This document shows, piece after piece, positions 37,119 through 46,528 of a stretch of 64,000 bases of DNA (within the stretch, counting starts at the first letter, position 1; every line of letters begins with the position of its first letter). The notes beneath the pieces were generated by a model. It was not told the origin of the DNA. It searched no databases and saw nothing but the letters and a program-made list of their open reading frames with translations. Origin of the DNA: Pseudomonas faucium. GTDB lineage: Bacteria > Pseudomonadota > Gammaproteobacteria > Pseudomonadales > Pseudomonadaceae. Both the position numbers and the translations under genes were made by a program. Location: contig NZ_BQIP01000012.1 of the NCBI RefSeq assembly GCF_021602585.1, positions 1 to 64,000 of the forward strand, in the 5' to 3' direction.

Positions 37119-37766
37119 TCAGAACCTCACGCGGTAGACCCGCTCGACCAAGCGCTGCACCCCTGCCTGCATGAACTTCGGGCTTTCCCCGATCACGTCC
37201 CGTGCCTCCATCTCTTGCACATGCCACCCGGCAAACCCGGTCCGCACTTCCTCGTCCGCCACCGCAAACGGTGGCCCGGCCAACAGTTCCTGCTGATAGT
37301 CCAAGGTCACCAGCAGCCCACTCCCCCCAGGCAGCAGCCGCGAGAGCAAAGCCATGTAACGCGCACGCATCGGCGCCGGCAGTGCAATCAGCGCCGCACG
37401 GTCATACAACCCCACGCAATCCGCCACATCCTCGGCCTGCAAGGCAAAGAAGTCCCCGCACCACAGCTCAACCTCACCACTGCGCCAGACCTCGAACGGC
37501 CCTTGTTGCGTCACCTGCGCCTCAAGCCCCTGCTCCTGGAAAAAGTCCTCCACGGCCCGGCGCGACAGCTCGATGCCACGCACGCGGTAGCCCTGCCCCG
37601 CCAGCCAGGCCAGGTCCAGGCTCTTGCCGCACAATGGCACCAGCACCCGGCTGCCGGCAGGCAGGCCGAGCCCCGGCCAGTAGCGTTGCAGATAGGGGTT
37701 GGCCTGGGCCTGATGAAAGCCGATCTGGTTGTCGGCCCACTTTCGATGCCAGAACGCCGGCTCCAT
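37119..37766 (-). CDS. tpm: Thiopurine S-methyltransferase
   Basis: 215 residues. Starts [19 protein letters not shown] and contains [15 protein letters not shown], the SAM-binding signature of the TPMT family, with a further DRAALIALP motif. In Pseudomonas the enzyme detoxifies tellurite and selenium compounds by S-methylation. Length fits. It is divergent from the dioxygenase gene at 37868. Confidence 0.93.
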   Translation of the reverse strand: MEPAFWHRKWADNQIGFHQAQANPYLQRYWPGLGLPAGSRVLVPLCGKSLDLAWLAGQGYRVRGIELSRRAVEDFFQEQGLEAQVTQQGPFEVWRSGEVELWCGDFFALQAEDVADCVGLYDRAALIALPAPMRARYMALLSRLLPGGSGLLVTLDYQQELLAGPPFAVADEEVRTGFAGWHVQEMEARDVIGESPKFMQAGVQRLVERVYRVRF

Positions 37767-37815
37767 GTTTCCTCCTGGTTTTTCGATGGTTTGGGCAAAA
37801 ATCTTATATTGGATG

Positions 37816-37834
37816 TCGATCGATAACTGATCGA
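37816..37834. promoter_or_regulatory. Inverted repeat in tpm/dioxygenase intergenic region
   Basis: TCGATC-GATAACT-GATCGA, a perfect 6-bp inverted repeat with a 7-base spacer, 34 bases before the dioxygenase ATG. Candidate operator; no regulator gene adjoins. Confidence 0.4.
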
Positions 37835-37867
37835 AGATGGAGGCATCTTAACCTTCAGGACCTCACC

Positions 37868-38635
37868 ATGCTGCCCAGCCTGTACATTTCCCACGGTTCC
37901 CCCATGCTTGCCCTGCAACCCGGTGCCAGTGGGCCGGCGCTGGCCAGGCTGGCCAATGCCCTGCCGCGGCCGAAGGCAATCGTGGTGGTGTCGGCGCACT
38001 GGGAGAGCCGCGAGCTGCTGGTGACCGGCAACCCCGCGCCCGAGACCTGGCATGACTTTCATGGCTTCCCAGCGGCGCTGTACGCCGTTCAGTACCCCGC
38101 GCCTGGCCAGCCGCAACTGGCCGCCGACATCAGCGCACGGCTGAACGCCGCTGGCCTGCCGGCGCGCCTGGATGCCCAGCGGCCGTTCGACCATGGCGCC
38201 TGGGTGCCGATGTCGTTGATGTATCCCGATGCGAGCATTCCCATGGTCCAAGTGTCGCTACCCAGCCACCTGGGGCCGGCGCTGCAGCTCAAGGTCGGCC
38301 AGGCATTGGCCGGCTTGCGCGACGAGGGCGTGCTGCTGGTGGGGTCGGGGAGCATCACCCATAACCTGGGCGAGCTTGACTGGCATGCCGGGCCGGAGGT
38401 GATCGAACCCTGGGCACTGGCGTTCAGGGACTGGGTGGTGGAAAAGCTCGGCGAGGATGACCAGGCTGCGCTGCTAGGCTTCAAGCAACAGGCGCCGTTT
38501 GCGCTGCGCAACCATCCCAGTGATGAGCATTTCCTGCCGTTGTTCTTTGCCCTGGGGGCGGGGAGCAAATTTGCCATCGTGCACCAAGGGTTTACCCTGG
38601 GGGCGCTGGGGATGGATATTTATCGGTTCGGCTGA
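37868..38635 (+). CDS. DODA-type extradiol aromatic ring-opening dioxygenase
   Basis: 255 residues of the LigB superfamily. Conserved ISHGSPMLAL with the first metal His, VVSAHWES, the FHGFPAALYAVQYPAPG motif, FDHGAWVPM, and LLVGSGSITHNL identify the DOPA 4,5-dioxygenase/YgiD group, a nonheme metal enzyme. The physiological substrate is not evident. The start was chosen at MLPSLYISHG, since upstream codons are antisense to tpm. It has AGGA about 6 bases upstream. Confidence 0.9.
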   Translation: MLPSLYISHGSPMLALQPGASGPALARLANALPRPKAIVVVSAHWESRELLVTGNPAPETWHDFHGFPAALYAVQYPAPGQPQLAADISARLNAAGLPARLDAQRPFDHGAWVPMSLMYPDASIPMVQVSLPSHLGPALQLKVGQALAGLRDEGVLLVGSGSITHNLGELDWHAGPEVIEPWALAFRDWVVEKLGEDDQAALLGFKQQAPFALRNHPSDEHFLPLFFALGAGSKFAIVHQGFTLGALGMDIYRFG

Positions 38636-38685
38636 AGGCCCTATCGCCGGCAAGCCGGCTCCCACATGCCGGCGATAAGGGCCGG
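38636..38685. repeat. REP element
   Basis: One full REP unit CTATCGCCGGCAAGCCGGCT followed by a partial inverted unit (GCCGGCGATAAGGGCC), directly after the dioxygenase stop. Confidence 0.85.
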
Positions 38686-38692
38686 CACAGGC

Positions 38693-38726
38693 AAAAAAAA
38701 TCCCCGACCTAGGCCGGGGATTTTTT
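38693..38726. terminator. Bidirectional terminator between dioxygenase and deaD
   Basis: AAAAAATCCCCG-ACCTAGGC-CGGGGATTTTTT, a GC-rich stem with A and T runs on both sides, shared by the convergent genes. Confidence 0.92.
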
Positions 38727-38739
38727 CATTGCGCCAGGA

Positions 38740-40428
38740 TCAATCCTCGCGGTAGCGGCGCAGCTTCAGCTGCTTACCGGCTACACGGGTGTCCTTGAGC
38801 TTGGTCAGCAGACGCTCCAGGCCATCTTCCGGCAGCTCGATCAGGCTGAAGCTGTCACGCACCTGGATACGGCCGATGGCGTCACGTGCCAGGCCACCCT
38901 CGTTGAGGATTGCACCCAGCAGGTTCTTGGCAGCGATACCGTCACGGGCACCCAGGGCGGTGCGGCAACGCACGCGGCCTTCGGCCAGTGGCATCGGCGC
39001 GCGACGCTCGCGGTCGCCACCTTCGCGGCGCTCACTGCGCTCACCACGGTCAGCACGCTCGGTGCGCTCACCACGCGGGGCGAAGCTCGGCACCAGCGGC
39101 TGCTCGCGCTCTACTGCGGCCAGGTCCAGCGCTTGGCCATTGGTGGCCTTGCGTAGCAGGGCCGAGGCCAGGGCGCGGGCGCTGCAGCCCAGGTCAGTGG
39201 TCAGGCGGTCGAACAGCTCGCCGTGGGTGGCTTCGGCTTCGGCCACCAGCGGCGCCAGGCTCGAGGTCAGCTTCTTGATGCGCGCATCCAGTACCGCCTG
39301 GGCGTTCGGCAGGCGTGCTTCGGCAACCTTCTGCCCGGTCACGCGCTCGATCACCTGCAGCATGCGGCGCTCACGCGGGGTGACCAGCAGCAGTGCACGG
39401 CCTTCGCGACCCGCACGGCCGGTACGGCCGATACGGTGCACGTAGGATTCCGGGTCGTATGGCATGTCCACGTTGAACACGTGGGTGATGCGCGGTACGT
39501 CCAGGCCACGGGCGGCGACGTCGGTGGCGACGACGATGTCCAGGCGGCCATCCTTGAGCGAGTCGATCACGCGCTCACGCTGGTTCTGGGCGATGTCGCC
39601 GTTCAGCGCGGCAGCCTTGTAGCCCTTGGCTTCCAGCGCGGCGGCCAGGTCCAGGGTGGCTTGCTTGGTACGCACGAAGGCGATCAGCGCGTCGAACTCT
39701 TCGACTTCCAGCAGACGCAGCACAGCCGGGATCTTCTGGTCGGCATGCACCATCAGGTGAGCCTGGTCGATCGCGGTAACGGTCTGGGTCTTGCTCTGGA
39801 TCTTGACGTGCTTGGGCTCGCGCAGGTGGCGCTCGGCGATCGAGCGGATCGACGACGGCAGGGTTGCGGAGAACAGCACGGTCTGGCGCGAGGCTGGGAT
39901 GGCATCGAAGATCACTTCGAGGTCGTCCATGAAGCCCAGCTTGAGCATTTCGTCGGCTTCGTCCAGTACCAGGTACTGCACGGTGGACAGGACTTTCTCG
40001 TCACGACGCAGGTGGTCGCACAGACGGCCCGGGGTAGCGACGACGATTTGCGCGCCGTTGCGAATGGCACGCAGCTGTGGGCCCATCGGGGCACCACCGT
40101 ACACGGCCACGACATTCACGCCCGGCATCTGCTTGGCGTAGGTTTCGAAAGCGGTAGCTACTTGCAGCGCCAACTCACGGGTTGGCGCCAGGATCAGGGC
40201 TTGCGGTTCGCGCTTGCTCACATCGATCTTGTTGAGGATCGGCAGGGCGAAGGCAGCGGTCTTGCCGGTGCCAGTCTGCGCCTGGCCGATCATGTCGTGA
40301 CCGGCGAGGATGATCGGGATCGATTGTTGCTGAATGGCGGACGGCTCTTCGTAGCCGGTCGCCAGAACGGCAGCAACAATATTCGGATTGAGATCGAGAG
40401 CGGCGAAGCCGCCGGTTTCCTGGGTCAT
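38740..40428 (-). CDS. deaD: DEAD-box ATP-dependent RNA helicase DeaD/CsdA
   Basis: 562 residues. Helicase core with Q motif (YEEPSAIQQQSIP), Walker A AQTGTGKT, PTRELA, DEAD, SAT and HRIGRTGRAGR in order through about residue 350. Then comes a basic dimerisation/RGG-like stretch (ERTERADRGERSERREGGD) and a C-terminal DbpA-type RNA-binding domain (about 480-555). It functions in ribosome assembly and mRNA decay at low temperature. The start MTQETGGF gives the family length. The upstream 200 bases are rich in hairpins (separate entry), suggesting post-transcriptional control. Confidence 0.93.
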   Translation of the reverse strand: MTQETGGFAALDLNPNIVAAVLATGYEEPSAIQQQSIPIILAGHDMIGQAQTGTGKTAAFALPILNKIDVSKREPQALILAPTRELALQVATAFETYAKQMPGVNVVAVYGGAPMGPQLRAIRNGAQIVVATPGRLCDHLRRDEKVLSTVQYLVLDEADEMLKLGFMDDLEVIFDAIPASRQTVLFSATLPSSIRSIAERHLREPKHVKIQSKTQTVTAIDQAHLMVHADQKIPAVLRLLEVEEFDALIAFVRTKQATLDLAAALEAKGYKAAALNGDIAQNQRERVIDSLKDGRLDIVVATDVAARGLDVPRITHVFNVDMPYDPESYVHRIGRTGRAGREGRALLLVTPRERRMLQVIERVTGQKVAEARLPNAQAVLDARIKKLTSSLAPLVAEAEATHGELFDRLTTDLGCSARALASALLRKATNGQALDLAAVEREQPLVPSFAPRGERTERADRGERSERREGGDRERRAPMPLAEGRVRCRTALGARDGIAAKNLLGAILNEGGLARDAIGRIQVRDSFSLIELPEDGLERLLTKLKDTRVAGKQLKLRRYRED

Positions 40429-40640
40429 GGGTCTGCCTCTAGGTGCATCCGCAAAGACCCATGCTCCAAAGCTGCACATGCCTTGAAAGACCAAAAGGTC
40501 ACCCAGGCAGCTTTGGCGGCGGGGATTTGCGAAAACGATTGAAAAAGAAAACTTGGGAAGGTCCGCCTAGCGGACGTGCAGCCGAAGCTGGACTCGGAGG
40601 ATTTGCACCACCTGATTTTGAGGTCCGCTAAAAGACCGGC
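40429..40640 (-). promoter_or_regulatory. Structured deaD 5' leader and promoter region
   Basis: On the minus strand a TATAGT -10-like box with GC-rich discriminator lies near 40648, giving a leader of about 210 bases. Within it are a hairpin GTCCGC-CTA-GCGGAC (40561-40575) and a large stem-loop with arms CCAAAGCTGC (40466-40475) and GCAGCTTTGG (40507-40516). The loop of the latter contains a nested hairpin GACC-AAAA-GGTC (40489-40500). Long structured leaders are known for csdA/deaD and cold-shock genes. The promoter position is inferred. Confidence 0.55.
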
Positions 40641-40753
40641 GCGTACTATACCCGAATTAACAGAAGGCAGTGAGGAAAATTTTCGGGGTTTGAGGCCAGT
40701 AGGGGGCCATCAGCGATGGCTGGCTGAAACGTTACTTCCTGGTTGAAATTACT

Positions 40754-40870
40754 GGCCCCATCGCCGGCAAGCCGGCTCCCACAAGAACAGCGCCGATCGG
40801 CATGGGTAGCCAGCTCCCACAAGAACAGCGCTGATCGGCGTGGGAGCCGGCTCGCCGGCGATAGGGCCAC
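40754..40870. repeat. REP cluster upstream of deaD
   Basis: An intact unit (CATCGCCGGCAAGCCGGCTC), a degenerate middle unit with GATCGGCATGGGTAGCCAGC, and an inverted unit ending GGCTCGCCGGCGATAGGGCC. It lies between the 40889 gene and the deaD promoter. Bases 40641-40753 show no gene. Confidence 0.85.
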
Positions 40871-40888
40871 AAGCCACCCAGCAGATCT

Positions 40889-41644
40889 TCAGCTGGCCGG
40901 CCGAATCTCTCGGATCAATCCTTCAAGGCCATACCCCAGCCGCGGCGCCAGCGCCTCGGCCCGCGCCCGCACACCGTCCAGGTCCAGTTGCTGGTCAAGG
41001 TCGGCCGGCACCAGCAGGATCACGTTGCCCTCCTTCACCGGCAGCTCCCAGTAATGCCGGTGGTACAGCCCGCGCAGCAGCGCCGCGCCCAGCGGCCTGC
41101 CGTCGTCGCTGGCCCACTGGTTGATCACCAGCCAGCCGCCCGGGTTGAGCTGCTTCTGGCAGTTTCCAAGGAAGTTCCAGGCCAGGTGCCCGACACCCGG
41201 CCCATGGTCGGTGTACAGGTCGACGAACAACAAGTCGGTCTTCTCCGCCGTGGGCAGCAGCTCCAGGGCGTCGCCAATGCGCACGTACAGCCGCGGGTCG
41301 TCGTCCAGGCCCATGTATTCCATGGCCAGGCGCGGCACATCGGCGCGCAGTTCGATGGCTTCGATATCCTCCAGCGGCAAGAACTTCATGCACGCCTGGG
41401 TCAGGGTGCCGGCGCCAAGGCCGAGGAACAGCGCGCTTTCCGGCTGCTGATGGCACAGCGCACCGACCAGCATGGCGCGGGTGTAGTCATACTCCAGCCA
41501 GCTGGGGTCGGCGGTGAACACGCAGCTCTGCTCGATGGCATCGCCGAACTCGAGGAAGCGGTAGTCGTCCACCTCGTACACGCTGATCACGCCAAAGGCA
41601 TCCTCGACCCGGGCCAACAGCCGCTCTTCCCGCTCCGTTGCCAT
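40889..41644 (-). CDS. Spermidine synthase-like SAM-dependent methyltransferase fold protein
   Basis: 251 residues. A Rossmann fold with SAM/dcSAM loop [15 protein letters not shown], acidic strand end AIELRADV and [10 protein letters not shown] matches the polyamine synthase-like family. The aminopropyltransferase gate motif is not clearly present, so true spermidine synthase activity is doubtful. It starts [10 protein letters not shown] at a normal ATG. It is divergent from the DAHP synthase gene (117 bases). Confidence 0.8.
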   Translation of the reverse strand: MATEREERLLARVEDAFGVISVYEVDDYRFLEFGDAIEQSCVFTADPSWLEYDYTRAMLVGALCHQQPESALFLGLGAGTLTQACMKFLPLEDIEAIELRADVPRLAMEYMGLDDDPRLYVRIGDALELLPTAEKTDLLFVDLYTDHGPGVGHLAWNFLGNCQKQLNPGGWLVINQWASDDGRPLGAALLRGLYHRHYWELPVKEGNVILLVPADLDQQLDLDGVRARAEALAPRLGYGLEGLIREIRPAS

Positions 41645-41761
41645 CTACCTGCCACCTGCCCGCGCAAAACGCGCATTGTCCGCCAACGCCCCCGATGCAA
41701 CAAGCGCGGCGGCAACTGTTACCATGGCAGGCATGCCCAAACCGACCAGACCGAGCCTGTG

Positions 41762-43108
41762 ATGAACCGACCGTGGAGCCCTGACAGCTGGCGTGCCCTG
41801 CCGATCCAGCAGCAACCGACCTACCCCGATGCCGCGCACCTGCTCAAGGTCGAGCAGACCCTGGCCAGCTACCCGCCGCTGGTGTTCGCCGGCGAAGCGC
41901 GCGAGCTGCGCCGGCAGTTCGCCGAGGTCACCGAGGGGCGCGCCTTCCTGCTGCAGGGCGGCGACTGCGCAGAGAGCTTCGCCGAGTTCTCGGCGGCGAA
42001 AATCCGCGACACCTTCAAGGTGCTGCTGCAAATGGCCATCGTCATGACCTTTGCCGCCGGCTGCCCGGTGGTCAAGGTCGGGCGCATGGCCGGCCAGTTC
42101 GCCAAGCCGCGCTCCTCGGGCGACGAAACCATTGGCAACGTCACCCTGCCGGCCTACCGTGGCGACATCGTCAACGGCATCGGCTTCGACGAAAAAAGCC
42201 GCGTGCCGGACCCGGACCGCCTGCTGCAGGCCTACCACCAGGCCACTGCCAGCCTCAACCTGCTGCGCGCCTTCGCCCAGGGCGGCTTCGCCGACCTGCA
42301 CCAGGTGCACAAGTGGAACCTGGATTTCATCGCCAACTCGGCGCTGGCCGACAAGTACCACCAGTTGGCCAGCCGCATCGACGAAACCCTCGCCTTCATG
42401 CGCGCCTGCGGCCTGGACAACGCCCCGCAACTGCGTGAAACCAGCTTCTTCACCGCCCACGAGGCGCTGCTGCTGAACTACGAAGAAGCCTTCGTGCGCC
42501 AGGACAGCCTGACCGGCGACTACTACGACTGCTCGGCGCACATGCTGTGGATCGGCGACCGCACCCGCCAGCTCGATGGCGCGCATGTGGAGTTTTTGCG
42601 CGGGGTGCACAACCCGATCGGGGTCAAGGTCGGCCCGAGCATGAACCCTGAAGAACTGATCCGCCTGATCGACACGCTCAACCCGAGCAACGACCCGGGC
42701 CGGCTCAACCTGATCGTGCGCCTGGGGGCCGGCAAGGTCGGCGAGCACCTGCCTGGGCTGATCCGCACCGTCGAGCGCGAGGGGCGCAAGGTGCTGTGGA
42801 GCTCCGACCCGATGCACGGCAACACCATCAAGGCGAGCAGCGGCTACAAGACCCGCGACTTCGCGCAGATCCTCGATGAAGTGAAGCAGTTCTTCCAGGT
42901 GCACCAGGCCGAGGGCAGCCACGCCGGCGGCATCCATATCGAGATGACCGGGCAGAACGTCACCGAATGCATCGGCGGCGCACGCCCGATCACCGAAGAT
43001 GCGCTGTCAGACCGCTACCACACCCACTGCGACCCGCGCATGAACGCCGACCAGTCGCTGGAGCTGGCCTTCCTGATCGCCGAAACCCTCAAGCAAGTGC
43101 GCCGCTGA
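41762..43108 (+). CDS. Class II 3-deoxy-7-phosphoheptulonate synthase
   Basis: 448 residues, the plant-type DAHP synthase that condenses PEP and erythrose-4-phosphate at the entry of the shikimate pathway. Family landmarks: [65 protein letters not shown] and [15 protein letters not shown]. The start [10 protein letters not shown] is the family start; the frame is open upstream only as a shadow of the opposite gene. The 3' end overlaps the convergent YcaQ-family gene by 20 bases. Confidence 0.95.
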   Translation: MNRPWSPDSWRALPIQQQPTYPDAAHLLKVEQTLASYPPLVFAGEARELRRQFAEVTEGRAFLLQGGDCAESFAEFSAAKIRDTFKVLLQMAIVMTFAAGCPVVKVGRMAGQFAKPRSSGDETIGNVTLPAYRGDIVNGIGFDEKSRVPDPDRLLQAYHQATASLNLLRAFAQGGFADLHQVHKWNLDFIANSALADKYHQLASRIDETLAFMRACGLDNAPQLRETSFFTAHEALLLNYEEAFVRQDSLTGDYYDCSAHMLWIGDRTRQLDGAHVEFLRGVHNPIGVKVGPSMNPEELIRLIDTLNPSNDPGRLNLIVRLGAGKVGEHLPGLIRTVEREGRKVLWSSDPMHGNTIKASSGYKTRDFAQILDEVKQFFQVHQAEGSHAGGIHIEMTGQNVTECIGGARPITEDALSDRYHTHCDPRMNADQSLELAFLIAETLKQVRR

Positions 43109-44309
43109 GCAGCGCCCGACGCAACTGGCTGCCCTCCTCGCGCGGGCAGTTCAGTCGCACCCGCTCAAGGCCCAGCCACCGGGCCAGGTGCAGCAGCTGC
43201 GCGGCCAGCGCCTGATAACCCGCCTCGCCCAAGCCCGCTGCCTCGGCATGCACGGCGTGCACCGCCAGTTGCCCCTGCGCCCGCTCGGCGCGCAGGTCCA
43301 CGCGCGCGGCGATGCGTCCATCGAACAGGAAGGGCAGCACGTAATAGCCGTAGACCCGCTTGTGGGCCGGGGTGTAGATCTCCAGGCGGTAACGGAAATC
43401 GAACAGCCGCTCGGTACGCTCGCGCTCCCAGACCAGTGAATCGAATGGCGAGAGCAAGGCGCTGGTTGCGACTTGCCGGGGAATGCGCGGCGTACCGGCG
43501 CAGTAGGCAGGCTGCTTCCAGCCTTGCACCTGCACCGCTTGCAAGCGGCCATCGGCGAGCAGTTCGGCCAGCGCCGCCTTTGCCTGCCCAGGCTCCAGGC
43601 GGAAGTAGTCGCGCAGGTCACGCTCGGTCGCCACGCCCAAGGCTTGCGCGGCGTGCAGCATCAGGCCCTGGTGGGCTTCAGCCTCGCGCGGCTGGGGCAG
43701 GTCGAGGATCGCTCGTGGCAGTACCTTGTCCGGCACATCGTAGAGCCGTTCGAAGCCGCGCCTTCCTGCCACGGTCACCTCGCCGGCGGCGAACAGCCAC
43801 TCCAGGGCGTGCTTTTCTTCACTCCAGTCCCACCAGGGGCCGGCGCGCTCCTGGCGCGTGGACAGGCTGCCGGCGCCCAGCGCGCCTTGTTCGCGCACGG
43901 TTCGCAGCACCCGGGCGATCACGTCCTGGCGCTCGCGGCCAAACTGCGCCAGCTGGCGATAGATGCCGCGACCGTCAGCGGCATGGGCCATGCGCCAGCG
44001 CAGCATTGGGTAAAGGCTCAAGGGCAGCAACGAGGCCTCGTGGCCCCAGTACTCGAACAGCTGGCGCTGCCGGCCACGGCCCCAGGCGAGCTGGTCGAGC
44101 ATCGCGGGGGCGTAGTCGCCCAGGCGGGAGAACAACGGCAGGTAATGGGAGCGGACCAGGGCATTGACCGAATCGATCTGCACGACGCCCAGGCGCTGCA
44201 GCATGCGCTTGATCGCAGGCAGCGTCGGGCAGGCTTGAGGCGGCTTGGCGAAGCCCTGGGCAGACAAGGCCAGGCGCCGGGCCTGATTGATTGACAGCTT
44301 GAGCAACAC
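43089..44309 (-). CDS. YcaQ-family winged-helix DNA-binding protein
   Basis: 406 residues. It starts with an [10 protein letters not shown] helix and contains [32 protein letters not shown]-like [11 protein letters not shown] and [20 protein letters not shown], typical of the winged-helix 'DNA-binding domain-containing' (DUF1006) family. E. coli YcaQ of this family unhooks interstrand DNA crosslinks as a glycosylase. The catalytic Gln-x-Asp is seen as QID in VVQIDSV. A GTG start is proposed because AGGAGG stands 6 bases before it; no in-frame ATG lies nearby. Confidence 0.88.
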   Translation of the reverse strand: MLLKLSINQARRLALSAQGFAKPPQACPTLPAIKRMLQRLGVVQIDSVNALVRSHYLPLFSRLGDYAPAMLDQLAWGRGRQRQLFEYWGHEASLLPLSLYPMLRWRMAHAADGRGIYRQLAQFGRERQDVIARVLRTVREQGALGAGSLSTRQERAGPWWDWSEEKHALEWLFAAGEVTVAGRRGFERLYDVPDKVLPRAILDLPQPREAEAHQGLMLHAAQALGVATERDLRDYFRLEPGQAKAALAELLADGRLQAVQVQGWKQPAYCAGTPRIPRQVATSALLSPFDSLVWERERTERLFDFRYRLEIYTPAHKRVYGYYVLPFLFDGRIAARVDLRAERAQGQLAVHAVHAEAAGLGEAGYQALAAQLLHLARWLGLERVRLNCPREEGSQLRRALLSGALA

Positions 44310-44335
44310 TTCAGGCCTCCTGTGGGTGACTGCTC

Positions 44336-44429
44336 GACTGCTTCGCGGGGCAAGCCCGCTGCCACAGATACCCCACTGCCTTGAGAACAGTGAAGCACCC
44401 GTGGCAGCGGGCTTGCCCCGCGAAGAGGC
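44336..44429. repeat. Inverted repeat of a third REP-like family
   Basis: CTTCGCGGGGCAAGCCCGCTGCCAC... is mirrored by ...GTGGCAGCGGGCTTGCCCCGCGAAG about 50 bases on. The head motif differs from the GCCGGC family. Located in the 145-base gap between the YcaQ-family and DUF1127 genes. Confidence 0.85.
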
Positions 44430-44454
44430 CGGCAAATACACCGACAAACTTAGC

Positions 44455-44673
44455 CTACTTGCGCAGCGGGTCATCCCAAAAGTGCCGCTCGGCCTCTTGC
44501 TGAATATCCGCCCTACTCAACCCCAGGTCGTGCAAGGTGGCATCGCTGAGGCGGGCCAGCTCGCGGCGCTGGCAATACAGCTCGTACCAGCGCAGCGGGC
44601 GGTCGGCAGCCGCGTGCCACAGGTGGTTCAGGGAGAAGGCAGGTTGCTGGATGGTGCTGACATGACCTTTCAT
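44455..44673 (-). CDS. Small DUF1127 protein
   Basis: 72 residues ending in the DUF1127 (YjiS-like) signature RELARLSDATLHDLGLSRADI. The N-terminal part is short and basic-aromatic (LRWYELYCQRR). Small arginine-rich DUF1127 proteins can bind RNA and influence phosphate/carbon metabolism in alphaproteobacteria; the role here is unknown. Divergent from the LysR regulator at 44770, which may control it. Confidence 0.88.
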   Translation of the reverse strand: MKGHVSTIQQPAFSLNHLWHAAADRPLRWYELYCQRRELARLSDATLHDLGLSRADIQQEAERHFWDDPLRK

Positions 44674-44741
44674 CGTGAAGCCCTCCGTGTTGATGGCTCC
44701 AGTCTCAGGCCAGGCATAAGATCAATCCAACGAATGTTTCT

Positions 44742-44769
44742 GATGCCATGCATCTCGGAGATTGATGCA
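44742..44769. promoter_or_regulatory. Nested palindromes before the LysR ATG
   Basis: GATGC-CAT-GCATC (44742-44754) overlaps TGCATC-N9-GATGCA (44749-44769), which ends at the LysR start codon. This is a likely autoregulatory LysR site covering the divergent region. Confidence 0.4.
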
Positions 44770-45621
44770 ATGTCCCAGTACCAGAGCCTCGATGCCGACG
44801 TGCTGCGCACCTTCGTCGCCATCGCCGAGCAAGGCGGCTTCACCCGCGCCGGGGAAGTGGTCAACCGCACCCAGTCGGCCGTGAGCATGCAGATGAAACG
44901 CCTGGAGGAAGACATCCTGCAGCGCCAGCTTTTCGAACGCGACGGCCGCCAGGTACGCCTGACCGCCGAGGGCCAGGTGCTGCTGGGCTATGCCCGGCGC
45001 ATCCTCAAGTTGCATGGCGAAGTGTTCAATACCCTGCGCATGCCGCACATGGTCGGGCTGGTGCGCATTGGCACCCCGGATGATTACGCCATGCGCTTTC
45101 TGCCGACGATCCTTTCCAGCTTTGCCCAGGCCTACCCCTTGGTGCAGGTGGAGGTGCATTGCGACTCGTCCAAGCAACTGATGCTGCGCCAGGACCTGGA
45201 CCTGACCATCGTCACCCGCGAGCCAGGCAATGAAGTGGGCCAGCTGCTGCGCCAGGAACGCCTGGTGTGGGCCGCTGCCGAAGGCTTTTGCCCACAGGAG
45301 CAACGGCCGATTCCACTGGCCCTGTTCAATACCGACTGCTTCTGCCGCGGCTGGACCTGCAATGCCCTGGAGGCCCAGGGCATCGACTACCGCATCGCCT
45401 ACACCAGCCCCAGCCTGGCGGCGATCTTTGCCATCGTCACCGCAGGGCTGGCGGTGACGGCGCAGCTGCAGAGCCTGATTGCCGGCAACATCCGCATTCT
45501 CGGGGAGCAGGATGGGCTGCCGCAGTTGCCGGTGGCGAATGTGATGCTGCTGCGCAATACCCAGACCCAGTCACCGATTACCGATTGCATGGCCGACTAC
45601 ATCGTCGAAGGGTTCCAGTGA
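44770..45621 (+). CDS. LysR-family transcriptional regulator
   Basis: 283 residues. N-terminal winged helix-turn-helix (ALDADVLRTFVAIAEQGGFTRAGEVVNRTQSAVSMQMKRLE region, residues about 5-65) and a C-terminal substrate-binding domain. It resembles the group that regulates DUF1127 genes or arginine-like transport, but the effector is unclear. The start MSQYQSLDAD is fixed by the HTH position. Divergent from the DUF1127 gene. Confidence 0.88.
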   Translation: MSQYQSLDADVLRTFVAIAEQGGFTRAGEVVNRTQSAVSMQMKRLEEDILQRQLFERDGRQVRLTAEGQVLLGYARRILKLHGEVFNTLRMPHMVGLVRIGTPDDYAMRFLPTILSSFAQAYPLVQVEVHCDSSKQLMLRQDLDLTIVTREPGNEVGQLLRQERLVWAAAEGFCPQEQRPIPLALFNTDCFCRGWTCNALEAQGIDYRIAYTSPSLAAIFAIVTAGLAVTAQLQSLIAGNIRILGEQDGLPQLPVANVMLLRNTQTQSPITDCMADYIVEGFQ

Positions 45622-45664
45622 ACGGCAGGAGGTGCATGCCGGCGATTGGGCTGCGTAGCAGCCC

Positions 45665-46414
45665 CTAAAGCTCGAACCCGAGCATCACCGCACACACCAC
45701 CAGAAACACGCAGAACATCCCGCGCAACACCTTCTCCGGCAGCGCATGGGCCAGGCGCACGCCCCAGCTGATACTCAGCAGCCCGCCCACCGCCAAAGGA
45801 ATGCCCACGCTCCAGTCGACACTCTGGTGCACGCCATAGGTCAGCAAGGTCACCGTGGTACTCGGCGCCGCCAGCGCCAGCGAAAGCCCCTGCGCCACCA
45901 CCTGGGTGGTGCCGAACACGCTGGTCAGAATGGGCGTGGCCACCACCGCGCCGCCGACCCCGAACAAACCGCCCATGGTGCCGGCAAAACTGCCCAGCAC
46001 GCCCAGCCACGGCCAGGGATAACGCAGCTCGTTGCTGGCCGGTGCCACCTTGAGGAACATCCGCGCCACGTTCCACACCGCCAGCGCCACCAGAAACCCG
46101 ACGAACCCCAGGCGCATGGAATGCGCATCGATGCCCACCGCCCAGATCGAGCCCAGCCAGGCAAACAGGAAACTGCACAGCGACAGTGGCAGCGCATGGC
46201 GCAGCTCGATGCGGTTGCGCTGGTGGTAACGCCACAGCGCCAGCAGTACGTTGGGCACCACCATCACCAGCGCCGTGCCCTGCGCCAACTGCTGGTCCAG
46301 GCCGAACAACACCCCAAGCGCCGGGATGGCAATCAGCCCTCCACCAATGCCGAACAAGCCGCCCATGGTGCCCAGGGCCGCGCCCAGGGCGATATACAAC
46401 AACCACTCGATCAT
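45665..46414 (-). CDS. TauE/SafE-family membrane transporter
   Basis: 249 residues with about eight hydrophobic helices arranged as two related halves. Each half contains the GTMGGLFGIGGG / GTMGGLFGVGGA signature of the sulfite exporter TauE/SafE (UPF0721) family. These inner-membrane proteins export sulfur-containing organic anions or sulfite; the substrate here is not evident. Divergent from the LysR gene at 46529, a likely regulator. Confidence 0.9.
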   Translation of the reverse strand: MIEWLLYIALGAALGTMGGLFGIGGGLIAIPALGVLFGLDQQLAQGTALVMVVPNVLLALWRYHQRNRIELRHALPLSLCSFLFAWLGSIWAVGIDAHSMRLGFVGFLVALAVWNVARMFLKVAPASNELRYPWPWLGVLGSFAGTMGGLFGVGGAVVATPILTSVFGTTQVVAQGLSLALAAPSTTVTLLTYGVHQSVDWSVGIPLAVGGLLSISWGVRLAHALPEKVLRGMFCVFLVVCAVMLGFEL

Positions 46415-46473
46415 CAGGGCCTCGTCCGCCTGCGTAAGTTATACCCGCATGCTAACCAGTGCGCTCTGGCACG

Positions 46474-46508
46474 GAAACGCACAGCAACGCACAATGGCTG
46501 TGCGTTTC
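46474..46508. promoter_or_regulatory. Perfect 12-bp inverted repeat in TauE/LysR divergent region
   Basis: GAAACGCACAGC, an 11-base spacer and GCTGTGCGTTTC, ending 20 bases before the LysR ATG. The spacer repeats the AACGCACA core. It is probably the binding site of the LysR protein at 46529, controlling both directions. Confidence 0.55.
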
Positions 46509-46528
46509 ATGCATAAGCAAGGTGGCCC

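Noticed and set aside
41645-42937. 430-codon minus-strand open frame
   Set aside because: Antisense to the class II DAHP synthase gene, which has full family motifs.
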